Assembly: GCF_026013905.1 (NCBI RefSeq)
Contig: NZ_CP110257.1
Location: 2,440,001-2,504,000, forward strand
Reading direction: 5' to 3'
DNA: 64,000 bases
Source: Schlegelella aquatica
Lineage (GTDB): Bacteria > Pseudomonadota > Gammaproteobacteria > Burkholderiales > Burkholderiaceae_C
Shown: piece by piece, positions 38,301 through 46,053 of the stretch
Layout of the letters: every line of letters begins with the position of its first letter
Numbering within the stretch: the stretch's first letter is position 1
Notes under the pieces: generated by a model
What the model saw: only the letters and a program-made list of their open reading frames with translations
What the model was told of the DNA's origin: nothing
Database searches by the model: none
Translations under genes and position numbers: made by a program

Positions 38301-39577
38301 CCGGGCGCCTGCAGATCGCGGTGGAGAACCTCGCGGCGTGGGGCGTGTGGGTGCCGGCCGGATGGCGCCTGGGGGGACAGGCATCGGCCCAGCTCGCGCT
38401 GTCGGGCGCCTTCGGCTCGCCCTACCTCACCGGAGAGCTCGTCGGCCAGCACCTGGCGGTGCGCAACGCCCTCGAAGGTGTGGCATTGCGCGATGGCGTC
38501 GTGCGCATCACCTTCCAGGGCGAGTCGGCGCGCATCGACGCCTTCCGTTTTGCTGCCGGAGACGGCCAGATCGAGCTGACCGGCCAGGCCCGCCTGGGCG
38601 AGGCGCCGCAGGCGCAACTGCAACTCGTGGCGCAGCGCTTCGCGCTCCTGACGCGCGTCGACCGGCGCGTCGTCATCAGCGGCGATGCCCAGGTGCAGTT
38701 GCAGCCCGAGCGCGTCGTGGTGCGGGGACGGGTGCGCGCCGACGAAGGGCTGGTGGACATCAGTCGGGCCGATGCACCCAGTCTCTCCGAGGACGTGGTG
38801 GTGCGCCGCCCGGGCGACGCGCCGCTCGAAGACACCGCCCCGCTGCCCCGCCAGCCCGGCCCGCTCGCCCGCGCACTCGATCTGGACCTCGTGCTCAATC
38901 TGGGCCAGCGCTTCCAGCTGCGCGGGCGCGGCATCGACAGCCGGCTGACCGGCGAGCTGCGGCTCACTTCGCCCCAAGGCCGGCTCGCCGCCCACGGCGA
39001 GATCCGCACGGTCGAGGGCAAGTACGAGGCCTACGGGCAGGAGCTGGAAATCGAGCGCGGCGTGCTCACCTTCGTCGGCGCGCTGGACAACCCCCGGCTG
39101 GACATCGTCGCCGTGCGCCCCAGGATGGAAACGCGGGTGGGCGTGACGGTCACCGGCAGCGCGCTCAACCCGCGCGTCAATCTCTTCTCCGACCCCAACT
39201 TGCCGGACACCGAGAAGCTCGCCTTGCTCGTCACCGGCCGCAGCTACGACACCCTCGCGGGCAACCAGACGCTGCTGTTGCAGCGCGCCGCCTGGGCCCT
39301 GCTGGCCGGCGACGGGAGTGGCGATGCGGGCAGCGTCCTGAAAAACCTGCCGCTGGACGAACTCTCGGTGCGCCAGACCGACGGCGCCGTGCAGGAAACC
39401 ATCGTTTCCGTGGGCAAGCGCATTTCGGAGCGCGTGTACGTGGGCTACGAGCGCAGCCTCAGATCCACCGTCGGGTCCTGGCAGCTCATCTACCGCGTCG
39501 CACAACGCTTCACCCTGCGCGCCCAGACGGGGGAAGACGCGGGGGTGGACCTGATCTGGATTTTCCGGTGGAACTGA
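35303..39577 (+). CDS. tamB: Translocation and assembly module inner-membrane component TamB
   Basis: 1424-aa protein anchored by one N-terminal membrane helix (about residues 28-50, VTIAAVLGLVLALVLGLGLAARWM) with the remainder periplasmic, a long beta-taco groove that shuttles phospholipids or aids outer membrane protein assembly. The C-terminal DUF490 domain is clear: GDAQVQLQPERVVVRGRVRADEGLVDISR, KYEAYGQELEIERGVLTFVG, NPRVNLFSDPNLPDTEKLALLVTGR, ending IWIFRWN. Its ATG overlaps the TamA stop by one base (TGATG), so the pair is translationally coupled. Length is near the upper end of the family. Confidence 0.94.
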   Translation: MDEPRAPSPGDTAPRPPAAPGRRRNARVTIAAVLGLVLALVLGLGLAARWMLVEPAGTRWLLDQLQRRTARVQVEGVEGALLGDFQARLVRLDLGSTRWTLHGLRWQGLTWGGWQWASPHARVEVAIFEAQRAIIERGAPRPSARVGGPPATLRSPVWLTVGRLAIAEVLLPGVAVPVRDLGVQRLVLADVHELGALSARWNGLLLQGEARLEAAAPFALQARSSVRSDPSTGPDAVPAWARGVEAEATARGPLAQVEVQAHVAMQDQRLQARGTLTPFSAAPLARVEASFERVDLARLLAAFTPRAPTTELNGQATARLPQAAGEPLSLSLQLRNAAAGRWDTRRLPVGELRLEARGARDDWTLQRAELAALGADGRPAGRLAGSGGYRQDRLTLALRFDGLDLAALDRRAPPVQLNGPLEAAVQRAPAGTGAPYSLVELGARLQGLWTPPAPAPGRGRRAAAAPREFTLEARARATPQRIELLPSEVRAGGARLALRGMAQRAPEAWNVTGEVDARDFDPRLWWSPEPGSAWATTDSRLNARARLQGAWPLGAAAGDWRRRASGEVLVQLVDSVLAGQALELEATARARQGVWDAQAHARAGSNTARLEARLRPPAAGQAPDPGDRLTLSVDAPDLRQLQAWAQALGWSGLQGSGRLEARARGGLGAWWVDGAPPAGLQTDGQAQLRGGRLGGYALDRLDGRWQGALREGAPIEGLLDLEGLQLAGLTVTRAHATAQGHAGDHRLTLEAHLRQGARTEAAVAASQPDKGAAAAPGVAVDAPVTSPLLLTLQLDGAYTQVGEASQWNVRIPAFLLRPAASATAAPREEALPLLEARDLRLVWRRAGASESWTLEPGRLQGLGASLTWREARWSREGDRRELALDGDVEPFAVAPLLKRLQPDFGWAGDLRVGGRFRLRSTPEVSGLIELQRTGGDLQIVEFGSVQRLGLRHAALRFEAQAGLWRLTQRVEGAGLGLVAGEQTVRTSPLALWPEPQAPVTGRLQIAVENLAAWGVWVPAGWRLGGQASAQLALSGAFGSPYLTGELVGQHLAVRNALEGVALRDGVVRITFQGESARIDAFRFAAGDGQIELTGQARLGEAPQAQLQLVAQRFALLTRVDRRVVISGDAQVQLQPERVVVRGRVRADEGLVDISRADAPSLSEDVVVRRPGDAPLEDTAPLPRQPGPLARALDLDLVLNLGQRFQLRGRGIDSRLTGELRLTSPQGRLAAHGEIRTVEGKYEAYGQELEIERGVLTFVGALDNPRLDIVAVRPRMETRVGVTVTGSALNPRVNLFSDPNLPDTEKLALLVTGRSYDTLAGNQTLLLQRAAWALLAGDGSGDAGSVLKNLPLDELSVRQTDGAVQETIVSVGKRISERVYVGYERSLRSTVGSWQLIYRVAQRFTLRAQTGEDAGVDLIWIFRWN

Positions 39578-39626
39578 CCCGCCCGCAGCGGAGGGCGGCG
39601 GCGCTTGCCTACAATGGAGCTTGAGT

Positions 39627-39701
39627 CCCGCCGTAGTTCAATGGACAGAACGAGCGCCTCCTAAGCGCTAGATACAGGTTCGATTCCTGTCGGGGGGACC
39701 A
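39627..39701 (+). tRNA. tRNA-Arg (CCU anticodon)
   Basis: Cloverleaf of 75 bases with encoded CCA. D stem GTTC/GAAC, anticodon stem AGCGC/GCGCT around the loop CTCCTAA (anticodon CCT, reads AGG), four-base variable loop, T stem ACAGG/CCTGT with loop TTCGATT. The acceptor stem CCCGCCG/CGGGGGG has one G-G mismatch at the fourth pair (4-69). A TACAAT at 39610-39615 is well placed as a -10, giving a very short leader. It lies between tamB and a convergent c-di-GMP enzyme gene. No integrase or att-like duplication is visible. Confidence 0.94.
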
Positions 39702-39722
39702 GCCTTGCCGTGCCCTGGGGCC

Positions 39723-42467
39723 TCATTCGGCCGCCGCCACCTGGCGCGCCCCCTCCAGCAGTCGCGCGAACACTGTCTCGTCCATCGGTGCGCCCAGCAG
39801 GTACCCCTGGGCGATGTCGCAGCCGTTGGCCTTGAGCAGCTGGAGCTGGTGGGGCGTCTCGACCCCCTCGCCGACGATGCCCATTTCGAGGCTGTGCGCG
39901 ATCGCGATGAGCGCGCGCACCAGGCGTGGATCGCCCTGGGCGGTGCGCACCGCCGCCATGAACGAGCGGTCGATCTTGATCTTGTGCACCGGCAGCTCGC
40001 GCAGGTACGCGAAGCTCGAGTAGCCCACGCCGAAGTCGTCGATGGCCAGGCTCACCCCCAGCGACCTCAGCTCGCCCAGCGTGCGCGCCGCCGCCTGCGG
40101 GTCGCGTACGAGGGCGCTCTCGGTGAGCTCGAGTTCGAGCGCCTCGGGCGGCAGCCCCGACGCTTGCAGCGCCGACGCCACAGTCTCCACCAACCCGCCT
40201 GCCTCGAGCTGCCGAGGCGAGATGTTGACCGCCACGCGCAACGGCACGCCATGCGTGCGCCGCCAGGCCTGAGTGCGGGTGCACGCGCAGCGCAGCACCC
40301 AGGCGCCGATGGGCACGATCAGTCCCGTCTCCTCCGCAAGGGGAATGAACTCGGCCGGAGACACCAGCTCTCCTTCGCGGTGCCAGCGCAGCAGCGCCTC
40401 GGCGCCGACCAGCCGGTCGCTGGCGCAGTCGAACTGCGGCTGGAAATGCAGCAGCAGTTCGTCGCGCTCCAGCGCGCGGTGCAACTCGGCCTCCAGCCGC
40501 AACAGCCGCACCGACGGGGCCCGACCGTCCGGTCCGTACACGCGGTAGGTGCTTCGCCCGGCCTCCTTGGCGTGGTACATGGCGCTGTCGGCATGGCGCA
40601 TCAGCGTGGCCGGGTCCTCGCCGCATTCCGGATAGGGCGCCACGCCCACACTGGCCGTCACCCGCAGTTCGTGACCGCCGTCGTCGATCGGGGCTTCGAG
40701 CACGTGGAGGATCTTGTGCGCCACCAGCTCCGCGTCCTCCAACGCGGCGATCTGCGGCAGCAGCACGACGAACTCGTCGCCGCCCATACGTGCCACCGTG
40801 TCGCTCGAGCGCACGGCGCCGCTCAGGCGCCGTGCGACCTCGCACAGCACCCGATCGCCCACGTGGTGACCGAGGCTGTCGTTGATGTTCTTGAACCGGT
40901 CCAGGTCCACGAACAGCACGGCCAGCCGGCCCTTCTCGCGTTTGGCGCGCTCCACGGCCTGTCGCAGACGGTCCTCCAGCAAGACACGGTTGGGCAGGCC
41001 CGTCAACGCATCGTGGTGCGCCATGTGATGGATACGCTGTTGCGCCTCGTGCCACTGCGAGATGTCGCGCACGATGCCCACGTAGTGCCGCTCGCCCTCC
41101 ATCGACATCTCGTTGAAGGCGACCTGCGCCGGAAACCGGGCGCCGCTCATCGTCGTGGCGATGGTCTCGCGCAGGCCGCGACCGGCGAGCTGGGCGGGAG
41201 CACCGTCGTCGAGAAAGTCGCGCATCGAGCGCCCGATCACGCGGCCGTCGGGTACGCCGAACATGCGCTGCGCGGCGGCATTGGCGCTGCGCACGACGCC
41301 CTCGGCGTCAAGGGTGACGATGGCATCGGCCGAACTCTCGATCACCGCCGCCAACCGGCGTGCGCTCTGACGGGCCTGGATGTCGAGCTGGTGCGCAATG
41401 CGCATCGCATGCTGGTATCGGTTCGCAAAGCCGAGCAGCACCCCGAACGCCGACAGCGTGGCGAGCGTCCCGCCGACCAGGATGGACAGCGGCAGCGGCT
41501 GCGTGAGCCAGGACACCGGGCTGCGCGCCACCTGCACGACCCACAGCCGCCCGGCAAGCGACACGCCATGCTGCCTCAGGTCGGCGCCGTCCGGCTGGAA
41601 CACGCCCTCCTGGCTGTCGTAGAAAAGCTCCGGCCGGCTGAACGGCTGCAGGTTCCCGGGCAGTCCTGTCGGCCCGACGTCTTCGACGCGTAGCCGCATG
41701 GTGGGGGGCAGATCGGGAATGGCGTCCTCGATGACGTTCACCGCCCGGAACACGCCGGAGACCTGTCCCACGTAGCGGGCCCGCCTGCCCTCCAGCGTGG
41801 AGGGCACGGCCCCGCCCGCATAGACGGGCACGCGGATCAACAGCCCCCGCCCGCCTTGCATCAGCTCCACCGGGCCGGAGACCATCGGCCGCCCCTCGTC
41901 GCGCGCCATCTCCGCGGTGCGCTTGTGCAGCGGCGAGGCCAGGCTGTCGAAGCCCATCGCCACTTCGTTGCCGCGCATCGGCTCGTTGTAGATGACCGGC
42001 AGGTACAGCGCACGCCCGCCAGCCGGGTGGATCCGGTAATGCGCCCCCGCGGGCAGCAGCCCGTGAAGCTCCCCGTCCACGCGGCGCTCGAACGCCTCGC
42101 GCTCGCGCTCCTCCACGAGTTGCGAGTACTGCACCGCGAGCACCGCGCGATAGCGGGAGCGCGATTGCAGCGCCTCGAAGTGGCGGCGGAACTCCTCGCG
42201 CGTGACGTGCTCGCTGGAATGAAAAAGGCTCTGGAATGTCAACAGGAAGTCGATGTACTGCTCGAAGCGCTCGCCGATGCGGCTGGACACCCTGGCGGCA
42301 TAGTCGTCGAAAGACGCATCGGCCTGTTCCTGCAGCCGAAGTGCGGCGTCGCGCCAGCCCCACAGGGTGAAGGCGAGGCCGAGCACGAGCACCAGCCACG
42401 CCATCGGCCGGACCGCTTTCGTGAACAACCCGCCGGTCGGGGGCCCTCTGAAGCCGCTCATGCACAT
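39723..42467 (-). CDS. Membrane CHASE-PAS-GGDEF-EAL protein (c-di-GMP turnover)
   Basis: 914-aa bifunctional signalling enzyme. Membrane helix around residues 20-38, periplasmic CHASE domain (about 75-280, with LAVQYSQLV and IYNEPMRGNEVAMGFD), a second helix near 335-355, a PAS domain (about 375-490), GGDEF with intact MGGDEF plus an RxxD inhibitory site (RSSD five residues before it), and EAL with AEALLRW, ELTESAL, IDDFGVGYSS and KIDRSF. Both halves keep their active-site motifs, so synthesis and hydrolysis are both possible. Starts at ATG 42467 or 42461; both have part of AAGAGCTAGGGA upstream. Confidence 0.92.
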   Translation of the reverse strand: MCMSGFRGPPTGGLFTKAVRPMAWLVLVLGLAFTLWGWRDAALRLQEQADASFDDYAARVSSRIGERFEQYIDFLLTFQSLFHSSEHVTREEFRRHFEALQSRSRYRAVLAVQYSQLVEEREREAFERRVDGELHGLLPAGAHYRIHPAGGRALYLPVIYNEPMRGNEVAMGFDSLASPLHKRTAEMARDEGRPMVSGPVELMQGGRGLLIRVPVYAGGAVPSTLEGRRARYVGQVSGVFRAVNVIEDAIPDLPPTMRLRVEDVGPTGLPGNLQPFSRPELFYDSQEGVFQPDGADLRQHGVSLAGRLWVVQVARSPVSWLTQPLPLSILVGGTLATLSAFGVLLGFANRYQHAMRIAHQLDIQARQSARRLAAVIESSADAIVTLDAEGVVRSANAAAQRMFGVPDGRVIGRSMRDFLDDGAPAQLAGRGLRETIATTMSGARFPAQVAFNEMSMEGERHYVGIVRDISQWHEAQQRIHHMAHHDALTGLPNRVLLEDRLRQAVERAKREKGRLAVLFVDLDRFKNINDSLGHHVGDRVLCEVARRLSGAVRSSDTVARMGGDEFVVLLPQIAALEDAELVAHKILHVLEAPIDDGGHELRVTASVGVAPYPECGEDPATLMRHADSAMYHAKEAGRSTYRVYGPDGRAPSVRLLRLEAELHRALERDELLLHFQPQFDCASDRLVGAEALLRWHREGELVSPAEFIPLAEETGLIVPIGAWVLRCACTRTQAWRRTHGVPLRVAVNISPRQLEAGGLVETVASALQASGLPPEALELELTESALVRDPQAAARTLGELRSLGVSLAIDDFGVGYSSFAYLRELPVHKIKIDRSFMAAVRTAQGDPRLVRALIAIAHSLEMGIVGEGVETPHQLQLLKANGCDIAQGYLLGAPMDETVFARLLEGARQVAAAE

Positions 42468-42630
42468 CCCTAGCTCTTGTCGGCGACGCCGTGGTCCCCC
42501 GTGAACGCAGGGAGGCGCCCTTGCTTTATCGGACGCAAACGGTCGGCATGTATGGCCCGGGCGACATGCGGTTGCCAACAATGCACGGTTCGCCGCCCCG
42601 GGCGGGGCCGGCGGGCACCAGAGCGGCAGC

Positions 42631-44232
42631 TCATCGCCGGTGCATCGCCCGCGACAGCAGCACGACCGGCACCAGCCCCACGACCACGATGGCCAGCGAG
42701 GGCAGCGCGGCTTCGCCCAACCGCTCGTCCTTGGCGAGCTGGTAGGCGACCACGGCCAGCGTGTCGTTGTTGAAGGGGCGTAGCAAATACGTCGCCGGCA
42801 ACTCCTTCATCACGTCCACGAACACCAGCAGCGCGCCAGCCACCACCGAGCGCCGCAGCAGCGGCAGGTGCACGCCGACCAGCAGCCGGGCGCGCGAAGC
42901 TCCCAACATCCGCGCCGATTCGTCGATGCTGGGGGGAATGCGAGCATAGCCGGCCTCGACCGACTGCAGCGCCACGGCCGAGAACCGCACCAGGTAGGCG
43001 TAGAGCAGCCCGAGGATCGTCCCCGTCACCCAAGCCGTGGCACCGCTGCCCGGCCAGGCGCCCTGCACCCAGGCCGCGGGCAGCAGGATGCCCACCGAGA
43101 TGACGGCACCCGGCACCGCATAGCCCAGCCCCGCCACACGCGCGGCGAGCCGCAGGCCGGGCCGAGCCCCTTGTCGAATGCCGAAGGCCAAGGCCAGCGC
43201 GAGCACGGCCGCAGCCAAGGCGGCGATGCCGGCCAGCTTGAAGCTCGTCCAGCTCCACTGCGCGAAGCGCCCCCAGGGGATGCCGAATTCGGAATACTGC
43301 GCCTCCTGCCACAGCAAGTGCAGCAGCACCACGACGGGCAGCAGGAACCCGAGCACGATCGGCGTGGCGCACACCGCCCAGGCGATCCAGCGTCCGCGCC
43401 CGACGAGGGGAAGCGGTCGCGCCTCCTGCCCCCGCGGCCCGCCGGGGCGCGCCGTCACGAAACGCATGCGCCGCTGGGCCCGATGCTCCAGCCACAGCAG
43501 CAGGGCCACGACGGCCAGCAAGGCCGTCGCGAGTTGCGCCGCCGCCAGGCGATCGTCCATGGACAGCCAGGCCCGGTAGATGCCGGTGGTGAACGTGGCA
43601 AGGCCGAAGTAGGAGCCCACACCGTAGTCGGCCAGCGTCTCCATCAAGGCCAGCGCCACGCCCGCTGCCAGAGCCGGCCGCGCCAGCGGCAAAGCCACCT
43701 TCAACACCCGCCGCGACATGCCAGCGCCCAGCAGCTGGGCCGCTTCCATCAGGTGCACGCCGCGCTCTTGCAGCGCCGCGCGGGTGAGCAGGTAGACGTA
43801 GGGATACAGCGCCAGCACGAACACCGGCACCGCGCCGCCGAAGCTGCGCACGTCGGGCAGCATCGCTCCTTCGGCGCCCGTCCAGCGGCGCAGGGCCGTC
43901 TGCAGTGGACCGCTGTACTGCAGGAAGTCGGTGTAGGCATACGCCAGTACATAGGCGGGCATCGCCAGCGGCAGCAGCAGCGCCCATTCGAAGATCCGCC
44001 GTCCGGGGAACTCGAACAGCGTCACCGCCGCCGCGGTGGCTCCGCCGACGGCGGCCACCCCGAGCGCGACGCACAGGGCCAGCAGCAGCGAGGTGCCGGC
44101 GTAGCCGGGCAGCACCGTCTGCCATTGATGCACCACGGTGGACCAGCTGCCCGCATCGAGCAGCGCCCAGGAGCCGACCACGCCCAGCACGGGCAGCGCG
44201 AGCAGCAAGGCACAAAGCGTGAGCAGACGCAT
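42631..44232 (-). CDS. fbpB: Ferric-iron type ABC transporter permease (fused, FbpB-like)
   Basis: 533-aa inner-membrane permease with about 12 helices in two halves. Each half has an EAA loop: MEAAQLLGAGMSRRVLKVALPLARPA and DESARMLGASRARLLVGVHLPLLRRS. This fused design is the FbpB/SfuB class for Fe(III) or related cations. The ATPase partner is divergent at 44820, downstream of a Fur box. No substrate-binding protein gene is next to it. ATG 44232 is used, with only weak ribosome binding support; longer frames extend into the Fur-side spacer and carry no signal. Confidence 0.88.
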   Translation of the reverse strand: MRLLTLCALLLALPVLGVVGSWALLDAGSWSTVVHQWQTVLPGYAGTSLLLALCVALGVAAVGGATAAAVTLFEFPGRRIFEWALLLPLAMPAYVLAYAYTDFLQYSGPLQTALRRWTGAEGAMLPDVRSFGGAVPVFVLALYPYVYLLTRAALQERGVHLMEAAQLLGAGMSRRVLKVALPLARPALAAGVALALMETLADYGVGSYFGLATFTTGIYRAWLSMDDRLAAAQLATALLAVVALLLWLEHRAQRRMRFVTARPGGPRGQEARPLPLVGRGRWIAWAVCATPIVLGFLLPVVVLLHLLWQEAQYSEFGIPWGRFAQWSWTSFKLAGIAALAAAVLALALAFGIRQGARPGLRLAARVAGLGYAVPGAVISVGILLPAAWVQGAWPGSGATAWVTGTILGLLYAYLVRFSAVALQSVEAGYARIPPSIDESARMLGASRARLLVGVHLPLLRRSVVAGALLVFVDVMKELPATYLLRPFNNDTLAVVAYQLAKDERLGEAALPSLAIVVVGLVPVVLLSRAMHRR

Positions 44233-44427
44233 CGAGACGCAAGAGGGTACTTGTGCGGTCGGCCCAGGGGGGCGACCAGGCCCGAGGGCAGCCGCGGCAC
44301 GGCCGCCGCGGCGAGAGGTTGTCGAAGGCGGTGCGTATGATAGGGCCCGCCGCCCGGCCCGCCCTCGCCCGGGCATGCCCGCTGCTTCTGTGCGCACGCC
44401 TTCCGTGTTCCGCCCCATGCGCGTGGC

Positions 44428-44723
44428 ATGGAGAGCCTGCCGCGCCGCACGCTGGGCGAGGCCATCAAGGATGGTCGCCAACGTGCACATCGACGCCTCC
44501 TGCGCCGCCCGGCGTCACGATGTGCAGCCGGGCGATCACGTCTTGCCCTTGGCGGCTGACGCTGGCGGCGACATCTCGCCGGAAGTAATGGAGCGGGTGG
44601 TGGAGCCCTTTTTCTCGACGAGGCCCGCCGGCCAGGGCACGGGACTGGGCCTGAGCATGGTGCGCGACTTGGCCACGAGACGACACCGCCGTGCTCGCAA
44701 CCACCCATTTGCAGCCCGCCTAA
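44428..44723 (+). pseudogene. Remnant of a PAS/hybrid-type histidine kinase (HATPase part)
   Basis: The 587 bases between the two iron transporter genes contain decayed kinase sequence. From 44428 one frame reads MESLPRRTLGEAI, like the start of an HATPase domain. From 44471 the next frame reads VANVHIDASCAARRHDVQPGDHVLP, then DISPEVMERVVEPFFSTRP, then AGQGTGLGLSMV, the F and G boxes. The N box between them is missing (deletion plus frameshift), DTGxG has become DAGGD, and the sequence after RDLATR is degraded, ending at CCCGCCTAA. It cannot be a working kinase. Confidence 0.75.
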
Positions 44724-44742
44724 GGCCCGGCACTCGGCCGCC
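44724..44742. repeat. Half copy of the 79-bp repeat after the kinase remnant
   Basis: GGCCCGGCACTCGGCCGCC matches the first 19 bases of the repeat unit with one mismatch (A for G) and begins directly after the TAA that ends the kinase remnant, the same placement as in the two arrays. The rest of the unit has been lost or replaced by the fbpC promoter. Confidence 0.65.
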
Positions 44743-44754
44743 TCGCCGCGGCCC

Positions 44755-44779
44755 TACAATGGTGCAAATGACACTCATT
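44755..44779 (+). promoter_or_regulatory. fbpC promoter with overlapping Fur box
   Basis: A -10 TACAAT (44755-44760) is followed at 44767-44779 by AATGACACTCATT, a perfect AATGA-N3-TCATT dyad that equals the core of the Fur consensus. The predicted transcription start lies inside the box, the classic position for Fur repression. The gene 40 bases downstream encodes an iron-type ABC ATPase, so iron-controlled expression is a strong inference. A -35 hexamer is not obvious. Confidence 0.8.
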
Positions 44780-44819
44780 CCCATGTGCGGCCTTGCGGGG
44801 CGCACATGGTGTTGTTTCG

Positions 44820-45911
44820 ATGTTCCTCGAACTGCAGCAAGTCACCGTGCGCTACCCGGGCGCCGCGGCGCTGCACCCGGCAGTCGACCGGGTGAGCCTC
44901 GCGCTTTCGGCCGGCCAGATCGGCGCCCTGATCGGCCCGTCCGGCTGCGGCAAGACCTCGCTGCTGCGGGCGGTAGCGGGCCTGGAACGCATCGCCGAGG
45001 GCTGCATCCGGCTGGGTGAGGACGTGCTGAGCGAGGCTTCTGCGGGCCGGGGAGTCCACCTGGCGCCCGAGAAGCGGCAGATCGGCATGGTGTTCCAGGA
45101 CTACGCCCTCTTCCCGCACCTGACCGTGGCCGAGAACGTCGCCTTCGGGCTGCCCCGCCTCGGGCGGGCGGAGCGCGAACGGCGCGTGGCCGAGATGCTG
45201 GAGCTCGTCGGCCTGGGGCCGGTGGCCTCGCGCTTTCCGCACCAGTTGTCCGGCGGCCAGCAACAGCGCATCGCGCTGGCGCGCGCGCTCGCCCCCCGCC
45301 CGCGGCTGCTGCTGCTGGACGAGCCCTTCTCCAACCTGGATGTCGAGCTGCGCGAGCGGCTGGCCCAGGAGGTGCGCAACATCCTGAAGCAGGCCTCCAT
45401 CACCGCCTTGCTCGTCACGCACGACCAGTTCGAGGCCTTTGCGGTGGCCGACGAAATCGGCGTGATGCAGCAGGGGCGCCTGGAGCAGTGGGACGACGCC
45501 TATCACCTGTACCACCGCCCGGCCACCCGCTTCGTCGCGGACTTCATCGGGCACGGCGTCTTCACGCCCGCCCGCATCGTGGACTCGGACCACGGCCCCG
45601 TGGTGCGCACCCCCTTGGGCGACCTGCTGGACCTCGAGGAGTGCCCCTTGCCGGGCGCCTATCCGGGCGGCGAGTGCGAAGTGCTGCTGCGCGCCGACGA
45701 CATCGTCCACGACGACGCGAGTCCGGTGAAGGCCCGCATCGAGCGCAAGGCCTTCCGCGGGTCGGAGTTCCTGTACACCTTGCGACTGGCCTCCGGCGAG
45801 GAGGTGCTGGCGCACGTGCCCTCCCACCACAACCACTCCGTGGGCGAATGGATCGGCATCCGCCCCGAAGTGGACCACGTCGTGACTTTTCCCCGGGCCG
45901 CTCGCGATTGA
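44820..45911 (+). CDS. fbpC: Ferric-iron type ABC transporter ATP-binding protein (FbpC-like)
   Basis: 363-aa ATPase. Walker A GPSGCGKTS, Q loop GMVFQDYALFPHLTV, signature LSGGQQQR, Walker B LLLLDEPFSNLD and H loop VTHDQFEAF, followed by a C-terminal TOBE-like regulatory domain (about 240-363). The closest class is the Fe(III) importers, and a Fur box precedes the gene. ATG 44820 is chosen; the longer frame begins with TTG inside the leader. It should work with the divergent permease at 42631 and an unlinked binding protein. Confidence 0.88.
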   Translation: MFLELQQVTVRYPGAAALHPAVDRVSLALSAGQIGALIGPSGCGKTSLLRAVAGLERIAEGCIRLGEDVLSEASAGRGVHLAPEKRQIGMVFQDYALFPHLTVAENVAFGLPRLGRAERERRVAEMLELVGLGPVASRFPHQLSGGQQQRIALARALAPRPRLLLLDEPFSNLDVELRERLAQEVRNILKQASITALLVTHDQFEAFAVADEIGVMQQGRLEQWDDAYHLYHRPATRFVADFIGHGVFTPARIVDSDHGPVVRTPLGDLLDLEECPLPGAYPGGECEVLLRADDIVHDDASPVKARIERKAFRGSEFLYTLRLASGEEVLAHVPSHHNHSVGEWIGIRPEVDHVVTFPRAARD

Positions 45912-46053
45912 GCCGACCGCGCGGCCCCATGCTGGCGGTGGGGACTGCAACTTTTTGCAGCAAGCGGGACTCCAACGAACCTATACTGAAGCCCCTGGGC
46001 CGGCCTCTTCTCGCTGGGCCTGCCCCACCCCCCGAAAGGACTCTGCACGCATC

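Noticed and set aside
35765..39505. 1246-codon minus-strand frame inside tamB
   Set aside because: Antisense shadow of tamB; Gln/Arg/Ala/His-rich without any domain.
39627..39701. Genomic island attachment site at the tRNA gene
   Set aside because: No integrase, no direct repeat of the tRNA 3' end and no mobile genes lie next to it.
44138..45019. Intact histidine kinase reading frame
   Set aside because: The frame is open but the kinase domain lacks the N box, needs a frameshift for its first part and runs on into antisense-like sequence and the start of fbpC. It was recorded as a pseudogene.
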